A DNA stretch of 64,000 nt. Source: an uncultured Chlorobiaceae bacterium. Its GTDB lineage: Bacteria > Bacteroidota > Chlorobiia > Chlorobiales > Chlorobiaceae. Both the position numbers and the translations under genes were made by a program. The notes beneath the pieces were generated by a model. That model saw only the letters and a program-made list of their open reading frames with translations. It did not search any database and was not told where the DNA came from. Where the stretch lies: contig CAITSZ010000012.1 in assembly GCA_903895195.1 (NCBI GenBank), positions 1 through 64,000 on the forward strand, given 5' to 3'. Positions 9,060 through 18,090 of the stretch are shown here, piece by piece. Positions within the stretch are counted from its first letter, which is position 1. The number at the start of each line of letters is the position of its first letter.

Positions 9060-9437
9060 TTACTTCACCGTCGGCTTATTTTCCTGAACGGATGGAGGAG
9101 GCTGTACACACGGCATATAAGCCATGCTCTCCATCTGAACAATCTTTTTATCGATCTCTTTCAGCAGTGCTTTTTTCTCTGAAGGGTTCACGCCCTTTAT
9201 GATCTTCTGCTGCATTTTTATAATATCAACCATGGGGAGCATCGTATCGAAAATGGGGTTTTTCATGGGCATCGGCTTATCACCATTCATCGGACAGATG
9301 TTAGCCATAGTACAGTTCGGATCCATCTTCATGGTTTTATCGAGGGGTTGAGACCGCTTCACAGCATCTACGGGCTCGGCATTTGCAGAAGCGCTGAACA
9401 GAATCACTACCGCCAAAACAGTTAAAAACCTTTTCAT
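9060..9437 (-). CDS. Small Met-rich periplasmic protein, probable copper binding
   Basis: The start at 9437 is preceded by AAAGGAGAGATAC, a strong ribosome-binding site, and gives 125 residues with a cleavable signal peptide (ends near SANA). The mature part has a Met/Cys-rich segment (KTMKMDPNCTMANICPMNGD, then PMPMKNP) and a charged helix near the C-terminus. Methionine clusters of this sort bind Cu(I) or Ag(I) in periplasmic carriers. It faces away from the RND operon and sits between that operon and the cupredoxin/ATPase genes. No named family is recognised; the copper role is inferred. Confidence 0.7.
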   Translation of the reverse strand: MKRFLTVLAVVILFSASANAEPVDAVKRSQPLDKTMKMDPNCTMANICPMNGDKPMPMKNPIFDTMLPMVDIIKMQQKIIKGVNPSEKKALLKEIDKKIVQMESMAYMPCVQPPPSVQENKPTVK

Positions 9438-9716
9438 GTATCTCTCCTTTAAAACATTTGTATTGATTTTTTCGAACTCATAAAAAAAACAATTGAAATA
9501 AAACTTTTCCAACAGTTTTACATAAAGCAAATATCGCCTAATTAGTTTTGTAAACTTTCATTTATAGAATATGCTTCAGCAGTGTTGAATATTCGACATA
9601 TCGCAGCAATCAGCAGGCATAAAAGGAACGCCATGACAGGCTGTGGTGTTCTGGCACGGAAAATGATATTGATTGTTGAGTGTTAACATAATGAAAATCA
9701 ATAACGACGCAGTACC

Positions 9717-10112
9717 ATGAAAACAAGCAGAGTGATAACTATAGCACTTCTTACCTGCTCAGCATCGACCGTATCTCTTGCGGCTGACCAGAAGGCAACG
9801 GCAAATGCTGCAACAAGCGCAGCGGTTCAAAACAGCGGTGTGAAGACATTTACCATACTCTATTCAAATGCCAAAAATATGGCGCCAAATACCTTTACGG
9901 TAAAAACGGGCGAGAGAGTGAGGCTTGAAGTCAATCCACTGGATACTGCCAGCGGGTGCATGAATACCATTATGGTGCCGGGATTGTGGGACAAACCTGA
10001 GCCGATTATCAAGGGGAAAAAAATTGTTATGGAATTTACGCCTAAACGGTCGGGTTCTTATAAGATAACCTGTGCCATGGGGGTGAATCGCGGGGTGATT
10101 TTGGTGAAGTGA
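9717..10112 (+). CDS. Exported cupredoxin-like domain protein
   Basis: A 131-residue protein with a signal peptide (about residues 1-22) and one beta-sandwich domain of the Cupredoxin_1 type. Possible ligands are in the segments SGCMNTIMVPG and ITCAMGVNRG; the second resembles the C-x-M-G loop of quality-control cupredoxin domains that sit beside copper ATPases. It lies 231 bp upstream of the CopA-type gene, same strand. It probably carries copper in the periplasm or protects against it. The exact ligand set is unverified. Confidence 0.72.
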   Translation: MKTSRVITIALLTCSASTVSLAADQKATANAATSAAVQNSGVKTFTILYSNAKNMAPNTFTVKTGERVRLEVNPLDTASGCMNTIMVPGLWDKPEPIIKGKKIVMEFTPKRSGSYKITCAMGVNRGVILVK

Positions 10113-10118
10113 AAGATA

Positions 10119-10345
10119 GTGGGCAGTTGGCAAGGGGAGGGAGTGCTGAGTGCTGAGTGCTGGGTGCGGAGGGAAAACAGTTGGCAGTGGGCAGTGGGCT
10201 GTCGGCTGTGGGCAGTGGGCTGTGGGCAGTTGGCTGTTGGCTGTTGGCTGTTGGCTGTTGGCTGTTGGCTGTTTGAGAGAAGAATAGGTCATATAGGACT
10301 TATAGCAGCTTTGGGACTTAAAGGGTAAGACTTATAATTGCATAT
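10119..10345. repeat. Simple-sequence repeats: heptamer array and GGACTTATA units
   Basis: 10140-10229 is a degenerate mix of GAGTGCTG and GGGCAGT units. 10230-10271 is a perfect tandem array of six TTGGCTG heptamers. 10289-10345 holds several units of the type ATAGGACTTATAG. The same unit types recur at 32911-33188, 33572-33622, 44730-44830 and elsewhere. The array separates the cupredoxin and copper-ATPase genes and leaves no room for a conventional leader before the ATPase start. Confidence 0.85.
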
Positions 10346-12599
10346 GACGACGAGGACTTATAGCGTTAAGGGGATGCATTGTGCGAGTTGTGCGGCAATT
10401 ATTACCAAGAAGCTTTTGAAGGTTGAGGGGATCGCGGAGGTTAGTGTCAATCTTGCCAGTGAGAGGGCTAAGCTTGAGTTTGAGGGCGGTGCACTTTCGG
10501 CGGAGGAGGTTAATGAGCTGATCGGCAAGTATGGCTATACCTTTAGTGCTGAACAGATGGAAGAGAGGGGTAATGCTCTCCTTTTAAAAGAGGAGAAACA
10601 GAAAGAGCTTCAGGCTCAACTGGGCCGGGTGAGGTTTGCTTTGCCGGTGGCTTTGCTGGTGTTTATCCTTATGATGTGGGATACCGGCTCGATGTTTTTC
10701 TCTTTTATTCCGCACATGCCGATTTCGATGGAGTTGTTCAATCTTGTCTCCATGGTTGTTGCCACGTATATGGTATTCCGGATCGGGGCTCCATTCCTGC
10801 ATGGAATATCGATGTACGTTAAAACCGGAGCGGCGAGCATGGATACGCTGATCGGCATCGGGACACTTGCAGCTTATATGTACAGTGCTGTTGTGACGCT
10901 GATTCCTTCTGTAAGAGAGCTGCTGCATATACCCGACCACACCTACTTCGATGTTACCATTGTGGTTATCGGCTTTGTGGTGCTGGGAAAATATCTTGAG
11001 GCGCGGTCGAAGATGAAGACCGGCGAAGCTATAGAAAAGCTGATTGGCCTGCAGGCTAAATCGGCCCTTGTCATCAGAGAGGGGAAGGAGATTGAAATTG
11101 CGGTGGAAGAGGTGAAGAGAGGCGATGCTGTTATTGTCAAACCGGGGGGGAAAGTGCCTGTTGACGGCATTATTACCCAGGGGTATTCGTCTCTGGATGA
11201 ATCAATGGTGACGGGAGAGTCTCTACCGGTGGATAAAGCGATTGGGGATCAGGTTATCGGAGGCACAATCAACAAACAGGGATCGTTTACCTTCACCGCT
11301 TCGAAGGTCGGTGCTGACACGCTGCTTGCACGCATTATCAGGATGGTTGAAGATGCACAGGGGTCGAAAGCACCTATACAGAACATCGCTGATAAAATTG
11401 CAGGGATTTTTGTTCCGGTTGTGCTGATGCTGGCTTTCGCAACGTTTATCATCTGGCTGAGTGTGGGCTCGTATATTCTCGGATTTTCTGCTGCACTCCC
11501 CTTTGCCATCTCCGGCCTTATCGGCATTCTGGTGATTGCCTGTCCCTGCGCGCTTGGTCTGGCAACACCGACGGCGATCATTGTCGGGATTGGTAAAGGG
11601 GCTGAGTACGGCATCCTTATCAGAAATGCTGAAAGCCTTGAAAAGCTCAGTTCGGTTGATACCGTGGTGTTTGATAAAACAGGTACGCTTACGACAGGCA
11701 AGCCGAAGGTTTCCGATATCATCCCGCTTGACAGTGTCAGCAGCCCTGCTTCCCTTTTGCAGCTGGCAGCGAGTGTTGAAAGACGGTCGGAACACCCTCT
11801 GGGTCAGGCAATTGTTGAGGAGGCTGAACTACAGCAGATCACCTTAAGCGATATCGAAGCATTTGAAGCGTTTGAGGGCGTCGGCGTTTCGGCTGTGATC
11901 GGGGGCATTGCCGTCAGAGTTCGCAAGCCGGTGGAGGGTGAAAAAACCTTATCTGAATTAAAGAGAGTGCAGGATGAGGGAAAGAGTGTGGTCATCATTG
12001 AAAAAGATGGAATATGCGCGGGGTTGATTGCGTTGAGCGACATCGTCAAAGAGGATGCAAAGAGTGCTGTTGACGCGCTGCACAGGAAAGGGGTCAGGGT
12101 TATCATGCTGACGGGCGACAACCGTTCAGCGGCAGAGTTCATTGCGGGACAAGTAGGCATTGACGAGGTGATTTCTGAGGTTCTGCCGCAGGAAAAGGCG
12201 TTAAAAGTGAAAGAACTGCAGGCAAAAGGAAAAAGGGTTGCTATGGTTGGAGATGGCATCAACGATGCACCTGCTCTGGCTCAGGCTGATGTGGGGATTG
12301 CCATGGCTACAGGAACTGATGTTGCCATAGAGTCAGCCGGAATTACCCTGCTGAAGGGGGATATCAGGAAGATTGCAGGGGCAATCACCCTTTCGCGCGC
12401 GACAATGAGAGTGATACGCCAGAACCTTTTCTGGGCGTTTATCTATAATATTATTGGGATTCCTCTTGCTGCCGGGGCTTTTTATCCATTGTGGGGCATT
12501 TTTCTTAATCCGGTCTTTTCGGGGCTTGCCATGGCGGGAAGCAGCGTTTCGGTGGTGAGCAATTCGCTTAGACTGAAGAGGATGAGGCTGGAAGAATAG
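10344..12599 (+). CDS. copA: CopA-type copper-exporting P1B-type ATPase
   Basis: A 751-residue P-type ATPase. In order: one N-terminal HMA domain with G-M-H-C-A-S-C (Cys13 and Cys16), about eight membrane helices, the TGESLPVDK actuator motif, the CPCALGLATP ion-binding helix that marks Cu(I)/Ag(I) pumps, the DKTGTLT phosphorylation site, a SEHPLG motif and the GDGINDAPAL hinge. It moves Cu(I) from cytoplasm to periplasm, where the cupredoxin and Cus-type system could take over. The ATG at 10344 is preferred over the in-frame TTG at 10338. Codons 3-7 lie inside a GAGGACTTATAGCG repeat unit, so the intergenic repeat has become coding. Confidence 0.93.
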   Translation: MTTRTYSVKGMHCASCAAIITKKLLKVEGIAEVSVNLASERAKLEFEGGALSAEEVNELIGKYGYTFSAEQMEERGNALLLKEEKQKELQAQLGRVRFALPVALLVFILMMWDTGSMFFSFIPHMPISMELFNLVSMVVATYMVFRIGAPFLHGISMYVKTGAASMDTLIGIGTLAAYMYSAVVTLIPSVRELLHIPDHTYFDVTIVVIGFVVLGKYLEARSKMKTGEAIEKLIGLQAKSALVIREGKEIEIAVEEVKRGDAVIVKPGGKVPVDGIITQGYSSLDESMVTGESLPVDKAIGDQVIGGTINKQGSFTFTASKVGADTLLARIIRMVEDAQGSKAPIQNIADKIAGIFVPVVLMLAFATFIIWLSVGSYILGFSAALPFAISGLIGILVIACPCALGLATPTAIIVGIGKGAEYGILIRNAESLEKLSSVDTVVFDKTGTLTTGKPKVSDIIPLDSVSSPASLLQLAASVERRSEHPLGQAIVEEAELQQITLSDIEAFEAFEGVGVSAVIGGIAVRVRKPVEGEKTLSELKRVQDEGKSVVIIEKDGICAGLIALSDIVKEDAKSAVDALHRKGVRVIMLTGDNRSAAEFIAGQVGIDEVISEVLPQEKALKVKELQAKGKRVAMVGDGINDAPALAQADVGIAMATGTDVAIESAGITLLKGDIRKIAGAITLSRATMRVIRQNLFWAFIYNIIGIPLAAGAFYPLWGIFLNPVFSGLAMAGSSVSVVSNSLRLKRMRLEE

Positions 12600-12812
12600 G
12601 AGCTATGGGACCTATAGCAGTTACTGGAGAGGAAATGAAGTTCAATGAGATTGGATTTGATGTTTATGGTACAATTTATATTTCAGGAATTATTAAAATA
12701 TATTTAAACTGCTTTTTAAACGCCACGACATCAATCCTTTTTTGAAATTGATGAACATAGATGGCTTGCCGGGTAACGACCTATAGTAACCGTTAGATAA
12801 TCCACGGAATCC

Positions 12813-13604
12813 ATGATCACAAAAATTTCCGCCATGATGCTTGCCGTGGTGTGGTCAGTTCCCGCTTTTGCCACTCACCCGTTGATGACTGATGATACAT
12901 GCGTTCAGGGAAAAGGTAAATTTCAGTTTGAGCTTAATAGCGAATACACGACAGATCATGAAGTTGAAGGCTCTATTTTTGAAAAGGAGACAGGAGGAAA
13001 TGTTGCGGCGGCTCTGACCTATGGAATAGCTGACAACCTCGATCTTTCTGTGGAATCCTATTTTCAATGGAGTTCTCTCATGCAGAACGGTATTATTTTT
13101 TCGGATGAAAAAGGAATTGGCGATACAACAGTTAAAATCAAATGGAAGTTTTTTGAATCTACCCGAGATCAGTTCAGCCTTGCCCTCAAACCGAAACTCT
13201 CATTTCCCACAGGTGATGCGCTTAAAGGATTAGGCTATGGCAATATATCTGGAGGTGTGATGCTGATTGCAACCAAGGAGTGGGAGCACAGGGCAGTGCA
13301 CTGTAATTTCGGATACGCCCGCAATTCATACTCATTAGCTCAGGATCGTGCCCTCTATAAAGAAGATATCTGGAATGCTTCAGTTGCTGCAGAGGTTCAT
13401 ATGACTAATAAACTCCGCTCTGTAGCTGACATCAGCATTGACAGCAATAGTGAGAATGTAGAGTTTCCCAATCGTGTTTTTGTTGTCGGTGGATTGATTT
13501 ACAGCGTAACTGATGCCGTTGACCTTGATCTGGGTGTGAAAGCCGGATTGAACCATGCAGAGACAGACACAAGTATTCTTGCCGGTTTTACTGCGAAATT
13601 TTGA
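12813..13604 (+). CDS. Outer-membrane beta-barrel protein, transporter/MetA-like
   Basis: A 263-residue protein with a signal peptide (cleavage near AFA-THPLMTDD) and alternating beta-strand segments ending in a C-terminal aromatic residue (GFTAKF), as in outer-membrane barrels. The N-terminal HPLMTDDTCVQGKGKFQFEL resembles the MetA-pathway-of-phenol-degradation/transporter family often found beside metal-resistance genes. The substrate is unknown. The 213-bp gap before it holds no gene, apart from one GGGACCTATAG unit near 12608. Confidence 0.7.
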   Translation: MITKISAMMLAVVWSVPAFATHPLMTDDTCVQGKGKFQFELNSEYTTDHEVEGSIFEKETGGNVAAALTYGIADNLDLSVESYFQWSSLMQNGIIFSDEKGIGDTTVKIKWKFFESTRDQFSLALKPKLSFPTGDALKGLGYGNISGGVMLIATKEWEHRAVHCNFGYARNSYSLAQDRALYKEDIWNASVAAEVHMTNKLRSVADISIDSNSENVEFPNRVFVVGGLIYSVTDAVDLDLGVKAGLNHAETDTSILAGFTAKF

Positions 13605-13623
13605 AAGAGTGATCGCCTGACTA

Positions 13624-13676
13624 TTTAATATTCCCCCCCCCTGGATAAAGAAGAGTCCAGGGGGGGGAATATTAAA
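13624..13676. terminator. Very GC-rich perfect hairpin between convergent genes
   Basis: An inverted repeat of about 21 bp: TTTAATATT plus nine C, then TGGA, pairing with TCCA plus eight G, then AATATTAAA, around a loop of about ten bases. It lies between the 3' ends of the plus-strand barrel gene (13604) and the minus-strand TPR gene (13708). The symmetric position suggests a bidirectional terminator, although no long T run follows on either strand. Confidence 0.65.
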
Positions 13677-13707
13677 GCCCGGTTACCTTACGCGGTTATA
13701 AGCTAAC

Positions 13708-14340
13708 TTATTTGAGCGGTAACGCCCTGGCTTTGAGCCATGCTTTAGCATCGGGATCATTGAGTTTTGCTGATTTTTTATAATCAGCTATAGCTCCCTC
13801 TTTATCTCCGAGCAGACCTTTTGCAGTTGCCCGATTATTGATGGCTAACGTTGATTTGGGGTTCAGCTCAAGAGCCTTCGTGTAATCTTCTATTGCGCCC
13901 TTAAAATCCCAAGCCTTCGTTTTTGCATTTCCTCGATTAATGTATGCTAACGCATATTTAGGGTTCAGCTCAATAGCCTTTGTGTAATCTACTAATGCGT
14001 CCTTAAAATTCCCGTTTTGTTCCTTTTGAACTCCACGATTAGAATATCCCTGAGCATTTTTCGGATCAATCTCAATAACTTTTGTAAAGTCAGTCATGGC
14101 TCCAAGAGTGTCGCCAATAGTCCCCTTTATAATTCCTCTTCGAAGATATGCATATGTATCAGTAGGGTCCAGTTCGATTGCCTTTGTGTAATCGGCTATA
14201 GCTCCTTTTGTGTCCTGCGATTTCAGTTTAGCGGCAGCACTTGAGTAAAGAGGTTTTGCGTTTGGAGCTGCATCAGCAGAAGGAGATGCAAGCATTATAG
14301 CCATAAACGCAACAACAAATCCTTGTCCAATAGTTTTCAT
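13708..14340 (-). CDS. Exported tetratricopeptide-repeat protein
   Basis: A 210-residue protein with a signal peptide (about 1-24) and about five TPR units of 34 residues, each with the pattern ADYTKAIELDP followed by a GxxK-type helix. TPR arrays mediate protein-protein contacts, here presumably in the periplasm. No partner is evident from the neighbours; genes on both sides face other ways. Confidence 0.78.
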   Translation of the reverse strand: MKTIGQGFVVAFMAIMLASPSADAAPNAKPLYSSAAAKLKSQDTKGAIADYTKAIELDPTDTYAYLRRGIIKGTIGDTLGAMTDFTKVIEIDPKNAQGYSNRGVQKEQNGNFKDALVDYTKAIELNPKYALAYINRGNAKTKAWDFKGAIEDYTKALELNPKSTLAINNRATAKGLLGDKEGAIADYKKSAKLNDPDAKAWLKARALPLK

Positions 14341-14664
14341 ATATACTTCCTTATTAAAAAACTGTTAACCCTTTCTATTAGTTTTAAGAGTATATAATAT
14401 ATAACTGCAACTAATAAGCCAAGACGCAAAAAAGGAAGAACGAAAAGTCAGCTATTAAGGTAAGTGATTAATATATTGAGATTTAGCCACTACCATCATT
14501 ATTTCAGAAGTAGATCTGAATGTCTTGCAAATATACGCTATCGTCTCATCATGAGACAGTATAACAACTCACTCTGCTCCCTTTACCAGTAGAATTAACT
14601 TATACATTCCTTATATATATATCAAGATAAAGCAGCTTTTCAGAGTACAGATAAAGGTTACCTG
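14341..14664. other. Intergenic region, nothing recognised
   Basis: AT-rich sequence upstream of the TPR gene and downstream of the pyrophosphatase terminator. It has short TA runs (TATATATATATC near 14615) but no gene, RNA or clear promoter that I can support. Confidence 0.4.
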
Positions 14665-14704
14665 AAAAAAAAAGGAACCGCATCTCTGCGGCTCCTTTTT
14701 TTTT
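14665..14704 (-). terminator. Rho-independent terminator of the pyrophosphatase gene
   Basis: A stem of GGAGCCGCA/TGCGGTTCC with a small internal mismatch is flanked by A9 and T9, so it could act on either strand. It follows the stop of the minus-strand pyrophosphatase at 14725. Confidence 0.88.
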
Positions 14705-14724
14705 AATCATTTACCTTGTACCAG

Positions 14725-17226
14725 TTAGTGTTCGTCGACCTTGATTCTCATAGAGAAGAAGGAGCGATGAACGAAAACAAGCGAAAGGGCAAAGAAGATT
14801 GCTGCCAGAGAGAGGGCAAGCTGAGGTGGAAGTTCAATTGCGAGCTCGATAGCAAGAAGACCAAACAATGTAGTGAACTTGATGATCGGGTTCAGAGCAA
14901 CCGAAGAGGTATCCTTGAAAGGATCGCCGACCGTATCACCGACAATTGAGGCATCATGAAGCGGTGTGCCCTTGGCATTGAGTTCGGTTTCAACAATCTT
15001 TTTGGCGTTATCCCATGCACCACCGGCATTGGCCATAAAGATGGCCTGATAGAGACCGAAAAGCGCAATAGAGATCAAATAACCAATAAAGAAGAATGAA
15101 TCGAGACAGGCAAATGCAAGCGTGGTAAAGAATACGGTAAGAAAGAGGTTGATCATACCTTTCTGTGCGAACTTGGTACAGATTTCAACAACCTTCTTGC
15201 TGTCTTCGATGGAGGCTTTTTCAACGGAACTGTCAAGGTTGATGTTGTTCTTGATGAATTCAACCGCGTAGTATGCTCCCGTTGTGACCGCGTTCATAGA
15301 GGCGCCTGTGAACCAGTAGATGATTGCACCGCCCATCATGAGACCGAGGAGGAAAGGAGGCGAAAGGATTGAGAGCTTTGCAATGGCTGCTGTGTCGGCA
15401 AGTCCATTGGTCAGGATCATGATAATCGAGAAGATCATCGTGGTGGACCCGACCACAGCAGTACCGATCAGCACCGGTTTTGCTGTTGCCTTGAAGGTGT
15501 TGCCTGCGCCGTCGTTGGCTTCCAGGTACCTCTTTGCATTTGTAAAGTCAGGCTGGAAACCAAACTCGCTCTGAATCTCACTCTTGATATTCGGAATTGT
15601 TTCGATGAGCGAGAGCTCGTAAACAGACTGAGCGTTGTCGGTTACCGGGCCATACGAGTCAACTGCAATGGTAACCGGACCCATGCTGAGGAAGCCGAAA
15701 GCAACAAGACCAAAAGCAAAGACAGAAGGTGCAAGCATGATGACCTTGGTAAGACCGACAGTAAGGATCCCTTGCGAAGCGATCAGCTCAGGAGTAAGCC
15801 CGAGAGTGGCGATACCAAGAGTACTGAGACCGTAGGCAGCTCCCATCAAACTGACAATAGCAAGACCCATCCAGTAGGCACTGAAATTACCGGCAACAAG
15901 ACCTGCAAGAATGTTCAGGGCTGCGCCTCCCTCTTTGGAGCACTGTACAACGTTGCGAACATGGGCGCACTCTGTGGAGGTAAAGCGGTTGACCAGTTCG
16001 GGAATAAGCGCACCGGCAATCGTTCCGCAGGTAATGATAGAAGCAAGCTTCCACCACATGGTGCCGTCGCCAAGTGTGCTGATAAGGTAGTAGGATGCGA
16101 TGTAGGTAAGAATGATTGAAACTATCGATGTAAGCCAGACAAGAGAGATCAGAGGCTTCTCGAAGTTCATCTCATCGGCATTGCTGTACTTCATCCTGGC
16201 AAAGGCTGCATTGGCCCAGTAGGAACCCGCACTGGCGAAGATCATGACAAGTCGCATGGCAAAGATCCAGACAAGCAGCATAATCTGCACTTCAGGGGCC
16301 TTGATGGCAAGAAGGATAAAGGAGATCAGGGCTACGCCTGTAACGCCGTAGGTTTCAAAACCGTCAGCCGTTGGACCTACTGAGTCACCGGCATTGTCGC
16401 CGGCACAGTCGGCAATAACGCCTGGGTTACGGGCGTCGTCTTCCTTGATTTTGAACACGATCTTCATAAGATCGGAACCAATGTCGGCTATCTTTGTAAA
16501 GATACCGCCGGCAATACGGAGTACTGAAGCACCGAGAGATTCACCGATGGCAAAGCCGATAAAGCATGGGCCGGCAAAGTCGCGAGGTACGAAGAGAAGG
16601 ATGCAGAGCATAACGAAGAGCTCTATGCTGATGAGGAGCATTCCGATACTCATACCTGCTCTGAGAGGAATTTCGTAGGTCGGGAACGGCTTTCCGCCGA
16701 GGCTTGCGAATGCTGTCCTTGAGTTTGCGAAGGTGTTGATCCTCATGCCGAACCAGGCAACGATATAACTTCCGAGAATACCGATAAGACTGGCGATAAG
16801 AATGGAAATAACCTTAATCGCTTCAAGGTGTCGAAGCCAACCGAAATAGGCGACAATAATGGCTCCGATAAGAACCCAGAGAACAAGAATAAACTTGCCC
16901 TGAGTTATCAGGTAGGTTTTGCAGGTTGCATAGATCAGTTCGCTGATCTCGCGCATGGCGCTGTGAACAGGAAGCTTGCGGATTCCGATGTACTGAATGA
17001 TACCGAAAACCATACCGAACAGACAGACTGCAAGACCCCACATCAGGAGAGTGCTTCCGGGTATTCCGCCGAGGAATGACACGGAATGTAAATCAGGCAA
17101 CAACAAATCAGCCTCGCTTGCCAACGCATTTTGCGCATGGAGCATAATGCCAAGGCCTCCCAGAATCGAAACGGTTCTGGCCAACCATGTTACTTTTAAC
17201 GATTTTTTCATTGCTTTTTTTTTCAC
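14725..17226 (-). CDS. hppA: Membrane-bound ion-pumping pyrophosphatase
   Basis: An 833-residue polytopic protein of the H+/Na+-PPase family. The catalytic signature ADCAGDNAGDSVGPTADGFE is clear, as are GDTVGDPFKDTSS near the C-terminus and GNTFKAT in the middle. A Lys at the fifth position of GNTxK is typical of K+-independent enzymes. It hydrolyses PPi and stores the energy as an ion gradient across the inner membrane. The protein is longer and more divergent than standard forms, in line with the Na+-regulated group described from Chlorobi; the ion cannot be told from sequence by eye. Start is GTG at 17226 or ATG at 17211. The 291 bp upstream hold no gene. Confidence 0.93.
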   Translation of the reverse strand: MKKKAMKKSLKVTWLARTVSILGGLGIMLHAQNALASEADLLLPDLHSVSFLGGIPGSTLLMWGLAVCLFGMVFGIIQYIGIRKLPVHSAMREISELIYATCKTYLITQGKFILVLWVLIGAIIVAYFGWLRHLEAIKVISILIASLIGILGSYIVAWFGMRINTFANSRTAFASLGGKPFPTYEIPLRAGMSIGMLLISIELFVMLCILLFVPRDFAGPCFIGFAIGESLGASVLRIAGGIFTKIADIGSDLMKIVFKIKEDDARNPGVIADCAGDNAGDSVGPTADGFETYGVTGVALISFILLAIKAPEVQIMLLVWIFAMRLVMIFASAGSYWANAAFARMKYSNADEMNFEKPLISLVWLTSIVSIILTYIASYYLISTLGDGTMWWKLASIITCGTIAGALIPELVNRFTSTECAHVRNVVQCSKEGGAALNILAGLVAGNFSAYWMGLAIVSLMGAAYGLSTLGIATLGLTPELIASQGILTVGLTKVIMLAPSVFAFGLVAFGFLSMGPVTIAVDSYGPVTDNAQSVYELSLIETIPNIKSEIQSEFGFQPDFTNAKRYLEANDGAGNTFKATAKPVLIGTAVVGSTTMIFSIIMILTNGLADTAAIAKLSILSPPFLLGLMMGGAIIYWFTGASMNAVTTGAYYAVEFIKNNINLDSSVEKASIEDSKKVVEICTKFAQKGMINLFLTVFFTTLAFACLDSFFFIGYLISIALFGLYQAIFMANAGGAWDNAKKIVETELNAKGTPLHDASIVGDTVGDPFKDTSSVALNPIIKFTTLFGLLAIELAIELPPQLALSLAAIFFALSLVFVHRSFFSMRIKVDEH

Positions 17227-17517
17227 TGTTTTTCTTTACTCAAGAAAAAAATGTTGTCAGCTAAATCATAAGAAGGAACAACCCTGTTAAAAACAGGAAG
17301 ATGTAATTTGCAACTTTTTTCAGGATTCTCAATACCTTTTTGTAGAACTTCTTGCAAGGAGCACTTGGGTTCATTGTCAAGCGCTGCAATATATTTTTGT
17401 GGATCTTGCTGTTTGTTTTTTTACTGATTTTGCTTTGCTCCTACTATATTCTTGGCGACTGTTGTTCTCTCTTGTGAATATAAACCGGTAGAATTCCCCG
17501 GATTCAGTGCTTGTGTT

Positions 17518-18090
17518 ATGAAACTTATTATAGGTCTTGGAAATCCAGAGTCCCAGTACAACGGTACACGGCACAATATCGGTTTTGATGTTGTTGACTC
17601 AATTGCGGCCTCTTTCGGGGCAGCATTCAGCCGTGGGAAAGGAAAATACCTCAGTGCGAAACTGATTCATAGACGGCAGTCGGTCATCCTTGTAAAACCT
17701 ATGACCTATATGAACCTGTCAGGTCATGCGGTGGTGGCTGCCATGAATTTCTATAAAATAGAGCGCATGGATATTCTTGTCATCTGTGATGATCTCAACC
17801 TGCCTTCGGGCTCAATACGCATTCGCGCTAAAGGATCAGCGGGTGGACAAAACGGCCTGAAACACATTATTGAGTCTCTTGGAAGCGAAGAGTTTGCGAG
17901 AATGAGGATAGGCATAAGGCTTGAAGAACAGCCTTTGAGCTCTTTTTCATCGTTTGTACTTGGAAAGTTCAGCGAGGATGAAAGGACGGTGATGAGTAAG
18001 GTAGTGCCTGTTTCGAAAGATGCCGCGCTTGATTTTGCAATCAATGGGATCGAGCATGCCATGAACAACTACAACAAGCCGACACTTTAG
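17518..18090 (+). CDS. pth: Peptidyl-tRNA hydrolase
   Basis: 190 residues, normal for bacterial Pth. The N-terminus is MKLIIGLGNPESQYNGTRHN with the catalytic His at residue 19 and the conserved Asn at 10; VKPMTYMNLSG and the Asp in ICDDLNLP also match. It releases peptides from prematurely dropped peptidyl-tRNAs in the cytoplasm. The ATG at 17518 is chosen over a longer frame because the family begins at MKLIIGLGN. The 3' end overlaps the convergent hydrolase gene by 4 bp. Confidence 0.95.
   Translation: MKLIIGLGNPESQYNGTRHNIGFDVVDSIAASFGAAFSRGKGKYLSAKLIHRRQSVILVKPMTYMNLSGHAVVAAMNFYKIERMDILVICDDLNLPSGSIRIRAKGSAGGQNGLKHIIESLGSEEFARMRIGIRLEEQPLSSFSSFVLGKFSEDERTVMSKVVPVSKDAALDFAINGIEHAMNNYNKPTL

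Noticed and set aside
10119-10292. Minus-strand 142-codon frame through the heptamer array before copA
   Set aside because: The frame is open only because the 7-bp repeat lacks stops; its peptide is a low-complexity Pro/Thr/Gln/His run and it overlaps the cupredoxin gene antisense.
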